A stretch of 64,000 nt of DNA from Aerococcaceae bacterium. Its GTDB lineage: Bacteria > Bacillota > Bacilli > Lactobacillales > Aerococcaceae. The stretch lies in NCBI GenBank assembly GCA_030525795.1, contig JAUNEB010000001.1, positions 1-64,000 of the forward strand. Direction: 5' to 3'. The notes under the pieces are model-generated. The model was not told the DNA's origin, made no database searches, and was given only the letters and a program-made list of their open reading frames with translations. Position numbers and translations under genes: made by a program. Each line of letters opens with the position of its first letter. The first letter of the stretch is position 1. This document shows positions 35,078 through 44,000 of this stretch, piece by piece.

Positions 35078-35947
35078 ATGCTATTCGTAATAGATATTGG
35101 CGGAACGTCTGTCAAATATGGGCTGTGGCATGAAGCACAGCTGGTGGAAGTGGATGCTTTTTCGACGCCGGGGACATGGGAAGCAATGTGCCATCAACTC
35201 CGCGCTGTATTTGAGCCGTTAGCACAACGCTATTCAATAAAAGGAGTAGCCATCAGCTCGCCTGGAGCAGTAAATACCCAAACGGGCGTCATTGCAGGAA
35301 TTAGCGCCATTGACTACATCCATGGATTCAATATTATAGAAGCCTTTGAAGCGCTGTTTCATTTGCCAGTCACCATCGAAAATGACGCCAACTGCGCAGC
35401 GCTCGCAGAACTGCATTATGGTGCCGCTAAAGACGTCCAAAATGCCTACATGATTGTCATTGGAACAGGGATTGGCGGCTCGCTCATTGTCAATCGCCAA
35501 CTTATTAAAGGAAAACATTTATTCGGCGGCGAATTGGGCTATATGCTGGTGAATGATTCCGATACGTTGAGTGAAGTAGCCAGCACCGTCAACGCCGCTA
35601 AAGCATACAGCCAGAAACTCGCCTTACCTTCCGCAATTACAGGCAAGCAACTTTTTGAAAAAGCAGATGCCGGCGATAAAATCGCTCAAGAAGCCGTAGA
35701 GCGACTGTATCAACAATTGGCCAAAGGAATTTACAATGTATGCGTCTGTTTCGATCCTGATTGCGTGTTAATTGGTGGCGGAATTTCAACGAGAGAAGGG
35801 TTTGTGGAACGATTGACAGAATATGTGCAACGTTATTTGAACCGCCACGAAGCGCAAGACATTGTGCCAGACATTCGACGCTGTCAATTTCAAAGTCAAG
35901 CGAACATGGTAGGTGCGGTTGCGCATTACCAGGCTACCCATGCATAA
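35078..35947 (+). CDS. ROK-family sugar kinase
   Basis: This 289-residue protein has the ROK ATP-binding DIGGTSVKYG (residues 5-14), catalytic-region ENDANCAALAE and GTGIGGSLIV. It has no helix-turn-helix, so it is a kinase rather than a repressor. It also lacks the usual zinc-binding cysteine cluster after GGELGY. It may phosphorylate mannose, GlcNAc or another hexose released by the glycosidases. A ROK gene occupies the same kind of position in the pneumococcal mannosidase locus. ATG 35078 follows AAAAAGGAGGAG. Confidence 0.88.
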   Translation: MLFVIDIGGTSVKYGLWHEAQLVEVDAFSTPGTWEAMCHQLRAVFEPLAQRYSIKGVAISSPGAVNTQTGVIAGISAIDYIHGFNIIEAFEALFHLPVTIENDANCAALAELHYGAAKDVQNAYMIVIGTGIGGSLIVNRQLIKGKHLFGGELGYMLVNDSDTLSEVASTVNAAKAYSQKLALPSAITGKQLFEKADAGDKIAQEAVERLYQQLAKGIYNVCVCFDPDCVLIGGGISTREGFVERLTEYVQRYLNRHEAQDIVPDIRRCQFQSQANMVGAVAHYQATHA

Positions 35948-35949
35948 AC

Positions 35950-35981
35950 CTATAAAAAGTTATAATTCATCTATAAAAAGT
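35950..35981 (+). repeat. Two 11-bp direct repeats, 21 bp apart, upstream of the glycan ABC operon
   Basis: CTATAAAAAGT occurs at 35950-35960 and again at 35971-35981, perfectly conserved and two helical turns apart on the same DNA face. The second copy ends about 27 bases before the -10. This is the geometry expected of an AraC-type activator, and a YesN-like one is encoded at 43976. Confidence 0.65.
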
Positions 35982-35996
35982 GCATGGTATTTTGAA

Positions 35997-36033
35997 TGGG
36001 AACGCTTTATAATAATGAATGTAAACGTTTTAT
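35997..36033 (+). promoter_or_regulatory. Promoter of the glycan ABC operon with two cre-like sites
   Basis: TATAAT at 36008-36013 lacks a good -35, as expected for an activated promoter. TGGGAACGCTTTAT (35997-36010) and TGTAAACGTTTTAT (36020-36033) are similar, 23 bases apart, and the second is close to the CcpA site consensus apart from its last two bases. They overlap the -10 and the likely start point, so they would repress. A dedicated LacI-type repressor is the alternative. Confidence 0.6.
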
Positions 36034-36049
36034 AAAGGAGGTTGAATGA

Positions 36050-37006
36050 ATGGAAGCGCAAGTAGTAAAGCGTAAAAAATCTTTTGCAAAAAAATTGCGC
36101 ACAAATTGGCCGCTTTTAGTGATGACGTTACCAGGGCTAATTTGGCTCATTATTTTCTATTACATTCCAGTTTTAGGAAATGTTGTTGCGTTCAAAAAAT
36201 TCAAATTTTCGCCAGAAGGTGGCTTTGTTAAAAGTATTTTGGAAAGTGAATGGGTCGGCTTTAATAACTTTAAGTTTTTGTTTAGTTCATCGGCGGCCTA
36301 TACCATTACACGCAATACGATTTTGTATAATTTGGCGTTTATTGTCATTGGTTTAGTATTCGCTGTTGGATTTGCGGTTATTTTGAGCCAGTTGCGTAAT
36401 AAGTTGCTCGTTAAAACGGTTCAAACAACGATGTTATTGCCATACTTTTTATCATGGGTCATCGTTAGCGCGTTTGTGTACGCCTTTTTAAGTCCAGATA
36501 AAGGGCTCGTCAACAAGTTGTTGTTGGAAGCTGGTACGGCAGGCAAAAACTGGTACGTAACGCCGTCAATTTGGCCACCATTTATGATTTTTATTAACAT
36601 TTGGAAAAATATCGGCTATAGTTCCATCATTTATTTTGCGGCGATTGTCGGCATTGACCGAACGTATTATGAAGCAGCAGAAATGGATGGCGCAACGAAG
36701 TGGCAACAAATTTGGCACGTGATGCTACCACAAATTGTTCCGATGATGATTATTTTGACGATTTTAGGGATCGGGAATATTTTCCGAGCGGATTTCGGAT
36801 TGTTTTACCAAATTCCGCGCCAATCAGGGCCGCTTTCAAACGTGACTTCTGTGTTGGATACGTACATTTATAACGGACTCAAAAATAGCGGCAATATCGG
36901 AATGGCGACAGCCGCAGGATTGTACCAATCTTTTGTCGGATTTATTTTACTCTTTTCCGCGAATTTGGTTGTTCGAAAAATTGATAAAGATGCAGCATTA
37001 TTTTAG
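36050..37006 (+). CDS. ABC sugar permease 1 (LplB/NgtP1-like)
   Basis: This 318-residue protein has six predicted membrane spans and the EAA cytoplasmic loop (YYEAAEMDGATKWQQIWHVM, about 203-222) that docks the ATPase. It is of the LplB type used for complex oligosaccharides. With the permease and binding protein downstream it matches N-glycan importers such as the pneumococcal Ngt system. AAAGGAGG precedes the ATG. No ATPase gene lies in this locus. Confidence 0.92.
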   Translation: MEAQVVKRKKSFAKKLRTNWPLLVMTLPGLIWLIIFYYIPVLGNVVAFKKFKFSPEGGFVKSILESEWVGFNNFKFLFSSSAAYTITRNTILYNLAFIVIGLVFAVGFAVILSQLRNKLLVKTVQTTMLLPYFLSWVIVSAFVYAFLSPDKGLVNKLLLEAGTAGKNWYVTPSIWPPFMIFINIWKNIGYSSIIYFAAIVGIDRTYYEAAEMDGATKWQQIWHVMLPQIVPMMIILTILGIGNIFRADFGLFYQIPRQSGPLSNVTSVLDTYIYNGLKNSGNIGMATAAGLYQSFVGFILLFSANLVVRKIDKDAALF

Positions 37007-37017
37007 GAGGTGGAACG

Positions 37018-37932
37018 ATGGCAAAACAACAAACATTAGGACGTGTTTCCGTCGATTCATTTGGACCTAAAGCAGATCGTTTCTTTTCTATTTTGATGTC
37101 GATCGTCGGTTTTCTCGGCATTTTCCCACTGATTTTTGTTATTATCATCTCGCTTACCGAAGAAAAATCGTTGGCAATCAATGGGTATCGCTTAATTCCT
37201 GAAGCGTGGAGTTTGGCAAGTTATGAGTATATTTTCAAATCGAGTAGTCAACTGACACAAGCATTGATGGTCACAACCTTTATCACCGTTGTCGGCACCA
37301 TCATTAACGTCACATTTACGAGCACATACGCCTATGCGTTATCGCGTGTTGACTTTGCATTCCGCAAATTTTTCTTAGTGATTATGTTAGTCACGATGTT
37401 AGTTGGCGCTGGACTTGTTCCGAACTATATTGTGATGACTAACTTGCTCAATTTGAAAAACAGCATTTGGGCGTTGATTTTGCCGATGGCAGTCAGCCCG
37501 TTTAATGTGATTATTATGCGTACTTTCTTCAAAAAAAGCGTCCCGGATTCTATCATTGAATCTGCACGCATCGACGGAGCGAATGAGTTTACGATTTTTG
37601 GAAAAATCGTACTACCGCTCGCTGTACCAGGCATTGCAACCATTAGCTTGTTTGCAGCCATTGGATTTTGGAACGATTGGTTCAACGCGTTGTTGTATAT
37701 TGACGATCAGTCACTATATCCATTGCAATACTTATTGATGAGCATTCAAAGTAATATCGATTTTATTACCAAAAATGCCTCACTAGGAACCATTGCCAAT
37801 GCGGTTGAAATCCCGAGAGAAGCAGTAAGAATGGCGATGGTCGTCGTATCAACCTTACCGATTGCGATTAGCTACCCATTCTTCCAAAAATACTTCATCG
37901 GAGGCTTAACGATAGGAGGGGTAAAAGAATAA
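37018..37932 (+). CDS. ABC sugar permease 2 (LplC/YtcP/NgtP2-like)
   Basis: This 304-residue protein has six predicted spans and an EAA loop (IIESARIDGANEFTIFGKIV, about 179-198). It forms the channel with permease 1. AGGAGGTGG precedes the ATG, 11 bases after permease 1. The C-terminus KYFIGGLTIGGVKE is typical of the YtcP/LplC group. Confidence 0.93.
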   Translation: MAKQQTLGRVSVDSFGPKADRFFSILMSIVGFLGIFPLIFVIIISLTEEKSLAINGYRLIPEAWSLASYEYIFKSSSQLTQALMVTTFITVVGTIINVTFTSTYAYALSRVDFAFRKFFLVIMLVTMLVGAGLVPNYIVMTNLLNLKNSIWALILPMAVSPFNVIIMRTFFKKSVPDSIIESARIDGANEFTIFGKIVLPLAVPGIATISLFAAIGFWNDWFNALLYIDDQSLYPLQYLLMSIQSNIDFITKNASLGTIANAVEIPREAVRMAMVVVSTLPIAISYPFFQKYFIGGLTIGGVKE

Positions 37933-37983
37933 TTCTATCTCTTTTGCAATAAAAACAATGCCAAATTTTAGGAGGAAAAAATT

Positions 37984-39441
37984 ATGTTCAATATTAAAAA
38001 AATGTTCCGTACCATGTCAGCAGTAGTGTTGACATCCGCAACCTTAGCTTCAACCGTTGTTGCACCCATTGCACAAGCACAAGACGTTAAAACCGTAACC
38101 ATGTACCAAATTGGTACACCACCAGAAAACCTCGACCAATTACTCGCAAAAGTAAACGAAATTTCTGAAAAAGAAATCGGCGTCAAATTAGAAATGAAAT
38201 ATATCGGTTGGGGCGAATACTCCGAAAAAATGACCGTTATGACCAACTCTGGCGAAAAATACGACATCGCTCGCGCAGATGACTACTTAAACAACGCCCA
38301 AAAAGGCGCATACGCAGACTTAACAGACTTAATTAAAGAACACGCATCTGAATCATTTGCAATGCTCGATGAAGCTTACATCAAAGGAAACACCATTGAC
38401 GGCAAATTGTACGCATTCCCAGTAAACGGAAACGTCTATGCGCAACAATTCTTCACCTTCAACCCAACCTTCCTAGAAAAATACGACTTGAAACTCGACA
38501 ACATCAAAACATTAGCAGACTTAGAGCCACTATTGGAAGCTGTTAAAAACGGCGAACCAACCGTTGCGCCATTAGCAGCAGGACGCGGCTGGCGCGTAGG
38601 GCACGATTTTGACTTAGTATTAGACGAAACAGTGCCATTAGGTGTTGACTTGCTCGGCGACACTGCAAAAATTGTCAACCCATACGAAACAGGTGATGCG
38701 TACATTCCAGACTTGAAAACAATGCATGATTTTTACAATAAAGGCTATGTCCCAGCAGACGCTGCAACAAGTGACCAAGGATACGAATTGACAGATGACA
38801 CTTGGTTTGTACGTAGCGAAACAGTAGGTCCACGCGACTACGGCAACTACTTATTAACCGCTGTATCAGGCAAAGACTTACAAATCGTCCCTTATTCACA
38901 ATTACCATTGAAATCTGTTGCGCAAGCGCGTATGTCTAACTTCGTTATCGCACAAAACTCTGACAACAAAGTAGAAGCCGTTAAATTATTAAACTTACTC
39001 AACTCAAACCCAGAAGTATTGAACATCTTAATTTACGGTATTGAAGGCGAAAACTGGACTAAAAACGAAGACGGCACAATCAAATTATTGCCAAACTACA
39101 ATGGTCCAACTCACATGTCAGCATGGAACACAGGTAACGCAGAAATTCTTTACAAAGATGAGCGCATTACACCAGAACAAATCGCAGCTTCTGAAAAAGG
39201 TTTAGAAGAAGCCGTAACATCTCCATTATTAGGATTCAACTTCAAGACAGACGCAGTAGTAGACGAAATTACAAACGTTAAAAACGTTGTTGCACAATAC
39301 ATCTCAGGCTTACATACAGGAACAGTAAACCCTGAAGAAGTATTGCCACAATTTAATGAAGAATTAAAAGCTGCAGGCTTAGACAAAATTCAAGAAGAAA
39401 TGCAACGTCAATTCGATGAATTTTTGAAATCACAAAACTAA
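37984..39441 (+). CDS. ABC oligosaccharide-binding protein, without lipobox (NgtS-like)
   Basis: This 485-residue extracellular binding protein of the large LplA/NgtS type probably captures the glycan substrate. The signal peptide ends APIAQAQDVK, an SPase I type site, and contains no cysteine, so no lipid anchor can form, unusual for a Gram-positive binding protein. Codon choice differs from its neighbours (AAC, TTC, GAC and GAA favoured), a sign of very high expression. AGGAGGAAAAAAT precedes the ATG. A terminator follows directly. Confidence 0.9.
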   Translation: MFNIKKMFRTMSAVVLTSATLASTVVAPIAQAQDVKTVTMYQIGTPPENLDQLLAKVNEISEKEIGVKLEMKYIGWGEYSEKMTVMTNSGEKYDIARADDYLNNAQKGAYADLTDLIKEHASESFAMLDEAYIKGNTIDGKLYAFPVNGNVYAQQFFTFNPTFLEKYDLKLDNIKTLADLEPLLEAVKNGEPTVAPLAAGRGWRVGHDFDLVLDETVPLGVDLLGDTAKIVNPYETGDAYIPDLKTMHDFYNKGYVPADAATSDQGYELTDDTWFVRSETVGPRDYGNYLLTAVSGKDLQIVPYSQLPLKSVAQARMSNFVIAQNSDNKVEAVKLLNLLNSNPEVLNILIYGIEGENWTKNEDGTIKLLPNYNGPTHMSAWNTGNAEILYKDERITPEQIAASEKGLEEAVTSPLLGFNFKTDAVVDEITNVKNVVAQYISGLHTGTVNPEEVLPQFNEELKAAGLDKIQEEMQRQFDEFLKSQN

Positions 39442-39451
39442 TGACACAACC

Positions 39452-39487
39452 AAAACGAGCTGGCTCTCCATAGCAGCTCGTTTTATT
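39452..39487 (+). terminator. Terminator between the binding protein and GH92
   Basis: AAAACGAGCT pairs perfectly with AGCTCGTTTT and is followed by ATT. The T tract is short, so it may be leaky and set a lower level for GH92 and the regulators. Confidence 0.7.
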
Positions 39488-39508
39488 GGCTAGAAGGAGT
39501 GTAGAACA

Positions 39509-41728
39509 ATGAAGCGAGTGAACACAATTGACACACGCTACGGCACACAAAATCACTATCAAATGGGACATGGCAACACATTGCCTTATACAGGTACGCC
39601 GTTCGGAATGAACCATTTTGTGATGCAAACGAGGAGTGGAGATGTTCGTTTTTTTCATCCAGAAGATTATAGCAATTACGGCATTCGTTTGACCCATCAA
39701 CCGAGTCCTTGGATGGGGGACTTTGCGTACCAATTATGGAATGTTGTGGCGATGACGGACGAAGAATACGAACAATTAGTCACATCTGAAGATGGACATT
39801 GGCAACTTGACGAACTGCTCAAAAGTGGATACCGTCCGCAAGAAGCGCAGTTTAGACCACATTATTTGGCGTACCGCAAATTGCGTGACCAATTGCAAGT
39901 GGAGCTGTGTGCGGACCCCAGAGGTGCAAGTATTCGTATCACAAAACATGTGGCAACGCCACCTAAATTACTTTTGGCAATCGGTGTTTCAGAAAAGGCC
40001 CCTTACCAATTAGCGAACCATCATACCTTGTTGAAAACTTACACCAATCAACTTTCAGGATCGAAATACCATCAATGTGGCATGTATCACGCCATTCAAG
40101 CCGATGCGGAATTATCCTTTGTCCGTACGACGACCTCAAAGTTAGGGGCACACCCGATGACCCTTTTGTGGTTTGAATTAAATACGCCGCAATCCGTATG
40201 CACCTTCAATTGGACGACTTCTTACATCAGTCATGAACATGCCATTCATTATCAACAACAAACGCCATTTTTTGCATTAGATTGGCAAAAAAAATGTGAA
40301 GCTTCTGCAGAGTTGTGGGAAACGTACTTGAATAAAGTCGAAGTATCGCACAGCGATCCTCACAAAGTAGCGATGTTCAATCATTGTTTGTATCGCACGG
40401 CAACTTTTCCACAAATGGCTTACGAAAAAGATACTGCTGGCAATGTCATTCACTACTCGCCTTATACGGGCAAAGTAGAACCGGGCTATTTCTATACAAA
40501 TAATGGCTACTGGGACACGTTCAGAACCAATTATCCATTGTATGCCCTCCTAATCCCCGAAAAAATCCCCGAATTTTTGGAAGGGATTGTGGCGGTTGCA
40601 AGAGAAGACCGCTACTTACCAAAATGGTTATCTCCTGACGAGCGCGGCTTGATGCCGGGAACATTGGTGGATGCGGTGATTGCTGATGCTGTAGTCAAAG
40701 GACTTGTTTCTGAAGCGTTGGCAGAAGAATTACTAGGAGCCATGATTTATACCGCAGAAGTCGAAAGCGAACACGAATTGGAAGGACGCGAAGGTACGCA
40801 ACAATATCAAACGCTCGGCTATTTATCGACGGATTATCACGAATCGGTCAACAAAACGCTCGACTATGCGTATAGTGATTTTTGTATTTATCAAGTTGCA
40901 CACCATCTTGGCAAAACAGATATCGCACAACGCTATGGGGAGCGTTGCTACTCATATCGTCATCTGTTCGATTCGGCGTCTGGTATGATGAAACCGCGGA
41001 GAGCGACGGGAGAATTTTTGAGTGGGATAGCAGATCATCGTTGGGGACAGCATTACACTGAAGGAAGCGCATGGCAAAATAGTTTGGCAGTCTACCACAA
41101 CATTGCCGATTTAATTCAGTTGTATGGAGGAGACGAAGCGTTTTATCAGCATTTGGAGACATTAGTGAACATGGAGCCGCTTTATCAAGTGGGCGGATAC
41201 CGCATGGAAATTCACGAAATGTTAGAGATGGCGACGATTTCATTTGGACAGTTGGCATTATCCAATCAACCAAGTTTCCATATTCCGTATTTGTTCATTT
41301 ATGCAGGGTATCCGCATATGACGCATTTGTTAATCAAACGGTTGTGCGAGCAACTATTTTGCCCGACGTATGATGGGTTTGTAGGCGATGAAGATAATGG
41401 CAGTTTGTCAAGTTGGTATGTATTGAGTTCGCTCGGGTTGTATAGTGTGACGCCAGGAACGACGGAATATGTACTAGGAATGTGTCAGTGGAATAAAGCT
41501 ATGATTCATTTTTCCAATGGAAAAACATTACAAATCGAATCAACGTGGCAAGAACCGCACTTGCAAGTTGTCCAGTCGCGTAGTTGGAACGGCGAGCAAT
41601 TGTTGGATCACATGATAGACTATCAAACACTAATGCAAGGCGGAGCCTTAACACAAACATTAGGGACGATACCGTCAATCAAGCCTATCCCAACTGAAAA
41701 TCGACCGTTTTCGTTCACTAAAAGATAG
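39509..41728 (+). CDS. GH92 alpha-mannosidase
   Basis: This 739-residue enzyme belongs to GH92, calcium-dependent exo-alpha-mannosidases, often acting on alpha-1,2 bonds. Family regions include GHGNTLPYTGTPFGM (near residue 21), DYHESVNKTLDYAYSDF, and the C-terminal GDEDNGSLSSWYVLSSLGLY followed by VTPGTTEYVLG. It has no signal peptide, so it works inside the cell, unlike several secreted GH92 enzymes. AGAAGGAGTG precedes the ATG. It links the transporter genes to the regulator genes. Confidence 0.94.
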   Translation: MKRVNTIDTRYGTQNHYQMGHGNTLPYTGTPFGMNHFVMQTRSGDVRFFHPEDYSNYGIRLTHQPSPWMGDFAYQLWNVVAMTDEEYEQLVTSEDGHWQLDELLKSGYRPQEAQFRPHYLAYRKLRDQLQVELCADPRGASIRITKHVATPPKLLLAIGVSEKAPYQLANHHTLLKTYTNQLSGSKYHQCGMYHAIQADAELSFVRTTTSKLGAHPMTLLWFELNTPQSVCTFNWTTSYISHEHAIHYQQQTPFFALDWQKKCEASAELWETYLNKVEVSHSDPHKVAMFNHCLYRTATFPQMAYEKDTAGNVIHYSPYTGKVEPGYFYTNNGYWDTFRTNYPLYALLIPEKIPEFLEGIVAVAREDRYLPKWLSPDERGLMPGTLVDAVIADAVVKGLVSEALAEELLGAMIYTAEVESEHELEGREGTQQYQTLGYLSTDYHESVNKTLDYAYSDFCIYQVAHHLGKTDIAQRYGERCYSYRHLFDSASGMMKPRRATGEFLSGIADHRWGQHYTEGSAWQNSLAVYHNIADLIQLYGGDEAFYQHLETLVNMEPLYQVGGYRMEIHEMLEMATISFGQLALSNQPSFHIPYLFIYAGYPHMTHLLIKRLCEQLFCPTYDGFVGDEDNGSLSSWYVLSSLGLYSVTPGTTEYVLGMCQWNKAMIHFSNGKTLQIESTWQEPHLQVVQSRSWNGEQLLDHMIDYQTLMQGGALTQTLGTIPSIKPIPTENRPFSFTKR

Positions 41729-41748
41729 CGCTTTTTGACAAAATCTGT

Positions 41749-41754
41749 CATAAT
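41749..41754 (+). promoter_or_regulatory. Possible extended -10 promoter before the YesL-like gene
   Basis: TGTCATAAT lies 23 bases before the ATG at 41777. A TTGACA is present but only 8 bases upstream, too close to be its -35. Confidence 0.35.
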
Positions 41755-41776
41755 AGGACAGCGAGGAGGAAACCTT

Positions 41777-42388
41777 ATGGAAAATATGGTAAACAGCGCC
41801 ATTCATCGTATGTATTATTGGCTCAAACTAAGCACAATATTTGTGATGTGTGTGTTAGCAGGAGCCATCTTATTTGGAGCGATGGCGGCTATCACAACAG
41901 TTGTTGATTTGCACGCTACAGCTAACGGGAATGCACAAGCCTTATCCTTTTCAAAAAGTTGGCAACAATTTAGAAACTATCTTTCAAAAAGTTACGGCAG
42001 TTCTTTATTTTATGAAGGAATTTTGTTGTTTTTAGGGTGGTTATTGTGGTTTACAAGCCAATTCAAAGGGGTAATGTTTCTATTAGCATTAAGCGTTCAA
42101 GTTACTTTCTTCATTGCTGTCTTATTAGCTTTTTTGGCGGAGGCAAGATTACGTTATTATTATAGCGCGGGTCGGTTTCAAGATTTTGTGAAGTTAGCAT
42201 TCATTCAATTAGCAACATGTCCTAAAGCGAATGTCGGCACACTTTTATACGGCGGCCTGTCGCTTGTAGTGTTGTCCCAATATCCTGCAGTCGTATTCTT
42301 TTTTGGGGTGGCCGTTTGGGAAAATGTATTCCACACACTCTATCGTGATGAATGGATTGCTCGAGGACTGATTACCTATGAAAATTAA
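41777..42388 (+). CDS. DUF624/YesL-family membrane protein
   Basis: This 203-residue membrane protein has about four to five hydrophobic segments and the YesL layout (an early LGAMAA-like turn is seen as LFGAMAAITTVVDL). The family sits next to YesM/YesN regulators and carbohydrate ABC transporters, and is thought to help sensing or transport; its activity is unknown. ATG 41777 is 7 bases after AGGAGG. It overlaps the kinase gene by 11 bases. Confidence 0.82.
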   Translation: MENMVNSAIHRMYYWLKLSTIFVMCVLAGAILFGAMAAITTVVDLHATANGNAQALSFSKSWQQFRNYLSKSYGSSLFYEGILLFLGWLLWFTSQFKGVMFLLALSVQVTFFIAVLLAFLAEARLRYYYSAGRFQDFVKLAFIQLATCPKANVGTLLYGGLSLVVLSQYPAVVFFFGVAVWENVFHTLYRDEWIARGLITYEN

Positions 42389-44000
42389 GCACAATCGTAT
42401 TTATCGGATGATGACTTATTACGCATGGCTGATGGTGAGTTTAATGTTGCTATTGCCTTTGACTGCGATTTTGTTTTTGTATCAGCAACGAAAAGACAAT
42501 TTACTATCCGAAATGGCGCTATATAATTATCACGTGCAAGCAAAATACGAAGACGCAACAACGCAAATGCGACAAATTGCCACACGACTCACTCATTCAC
42601 CAGACAAAATTCGCGCATTGCGTAACTACTTATCCAAAAGTTACTCGGAGTATTTGCAACAATCTTTATTAAATGAAGACATGGGCAATTATGTTCCAGA
42701 TACGATGTCGTCTTTATATGGACAGCATTCGGGAATTGAAGCCGTCAGCATCACATTAGACGGCATCCGAACGAATTACACCTCCACCACTGCTAACAAA
42801 CTCGGCAAAAAAGATGTGCCTTTTCCGTCGACAACGGGAGTAGTATTATCTTATCCACTTTATGATGCGAAAGTACACCAAACAATCGGCTGGGTGATGG
42901 TTTCTTTTCATGAGTCGTTTTTTGAAGTAGGGAAAGGAGTCGAGGGTATTCAAACAGTTATCATTGATACGCAAGACGACCGCGTGTTTTTGCAATCAGA
43001 TGTTGCGGATGACTTGGACGGATATTTAGTGTCTGAGTTGGCTGTCAATGAGAATTTGTCGGTAGTGAGTTATGCCAAACCAGCTTTATTATGGCAAGGT
43101 ACGTCGGTTATTATCGCAGGAATTATGGTGTTATCTATCACGATTATTGCGATTTTGTTAAGCATGCTCTATCGTTTTTTCGGATCGTATTCGCATCAAG
43201 TCAGCGATATTTTGCGAGCGACACACCGCATCGAAAAAGGGCAATTGTATTGGCGAATTGCAGAAACGAATAAAAAAGACGAACTTCAGCAAATTGCGCA
43301 ATCTATCAATCGAATGTTGGATGCAAACCAATTGAATATCAAAGCGTTGTATCGTCTGGAAGTACAACATCAAGAAGCGCAGCTCAAAGCCTTGCAAGCG
43401 CAAATAAATCCACATTTTATGTATAATACGCTAGAATTTATTCGGATGAGCGCTTTATTAGAAGGAGCCGAAGAGCTGGCGGATATTGTCTACGATTTTG
43501 CGGTATTATTGCGGAATAATATTAGCTCCGAAAAAGAATTAACGATTCGTCAAGAAGTTTCTTTTTGCCAAAAGTATGTCAACTTATACCAAATTCGCTA
43601 CCCAAATCGGTTGAAAGTATCATTCAATGTAGACGATTCTTGTGCCGATTATGTCATCCCTAAATTTTCGATTCAACCTTTAATCGAAAATTATTTGGTG
43701 CATGGTGTAGATTTTAGTCGAGAAGACAATGAATTGAGTGTCCATATTTATCCAATGGATGCCAGTTCGCGGTGGTGCATCCATATTCAAGATAACGGTA
43801 AAGGAATGACAGCAGAGCGATTAGCGTTTATCAATCGCATATTGAACGGTAAGGCGCCTGTGGAACGCAAGGAAAGTTCCATTGGTGTTCGAATTGTATA
43901 TGAGCGTCTGAATCATTTTTATCAAGGCGAGGTGATGATGCGTTACGATAGCCGAGCAAATCAAGGGGTGAGTATATGGATCGAGTGTCCCAAACGTTGA
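42378..44000 (+). CDS. YesM-type sensor histidine kinase
   Basis: This 540-residue kinase has a first span (about 12-34), an extracellular sensor region (about 35-235), a second span (about 237-262), a HAMP linker, the His-kinase motif QAQINPHFMYNTLEF with the phosphorylated His, and an ATP-binding domain (IQPLIENYLVHG then QDNGKGMTAERL). It probably senses glycans or a loaded binding protein and phosphorylates the response regulator encoded next. Its start lies inside the end of the YesL gene. Confidence 0.93.
   Translation: MKIKHNRIYRMMTYYAWLMVSLMLLLPLTAILFLYQQRKDNLLSEMALYNYHVQAKYEDATTQMRQIATRLTHSPDKIRALRNYLSKSYSEYLQQSLLNEDMGNYVPDTMSSLYGQHSGIEAVSITLDGIRTNYTSTTANKLGKKDVPFPSTTGVVLSYPLYDAKVHQTIGWVMVSFHESFFEVGKGVEGIQTVIIDTQDDRVFLQSDVADDLDGYLVSELAVNENLSVVSYAKPALLWQGTSVIIAGIMVLSITIIAILLSMLYRFFGSYSHQVSDILRATHRIEKGQLYWRIAETNKKDELQQIAQSINRMLDANQLNIKALYRLEVQHQEAQLKALQAQINPHFMYNTLEFIRMSALLEGAEELADIVYDFAVLLRNNISSEKELTIRQEVSFCQKYVNLYQIRYPNRLKVSFNVDDSCADYVIPKFSIQPLIENYLVHGVDFSREDNELSVHIYPMDASSRWCIHIQDNGKGMTAERLAFINRILNGKAPVERKESSIGVRIVYERLNHFYQGEVMMRYDSRANQGVSIWIECPKR

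Noticed and set aside
35078..35947. ROK protein as a repressor of the glycan locus
   Set aside because: The protein starts directly with the ATP-binding DIGGTS motif and has no helix-turn-helix domain.
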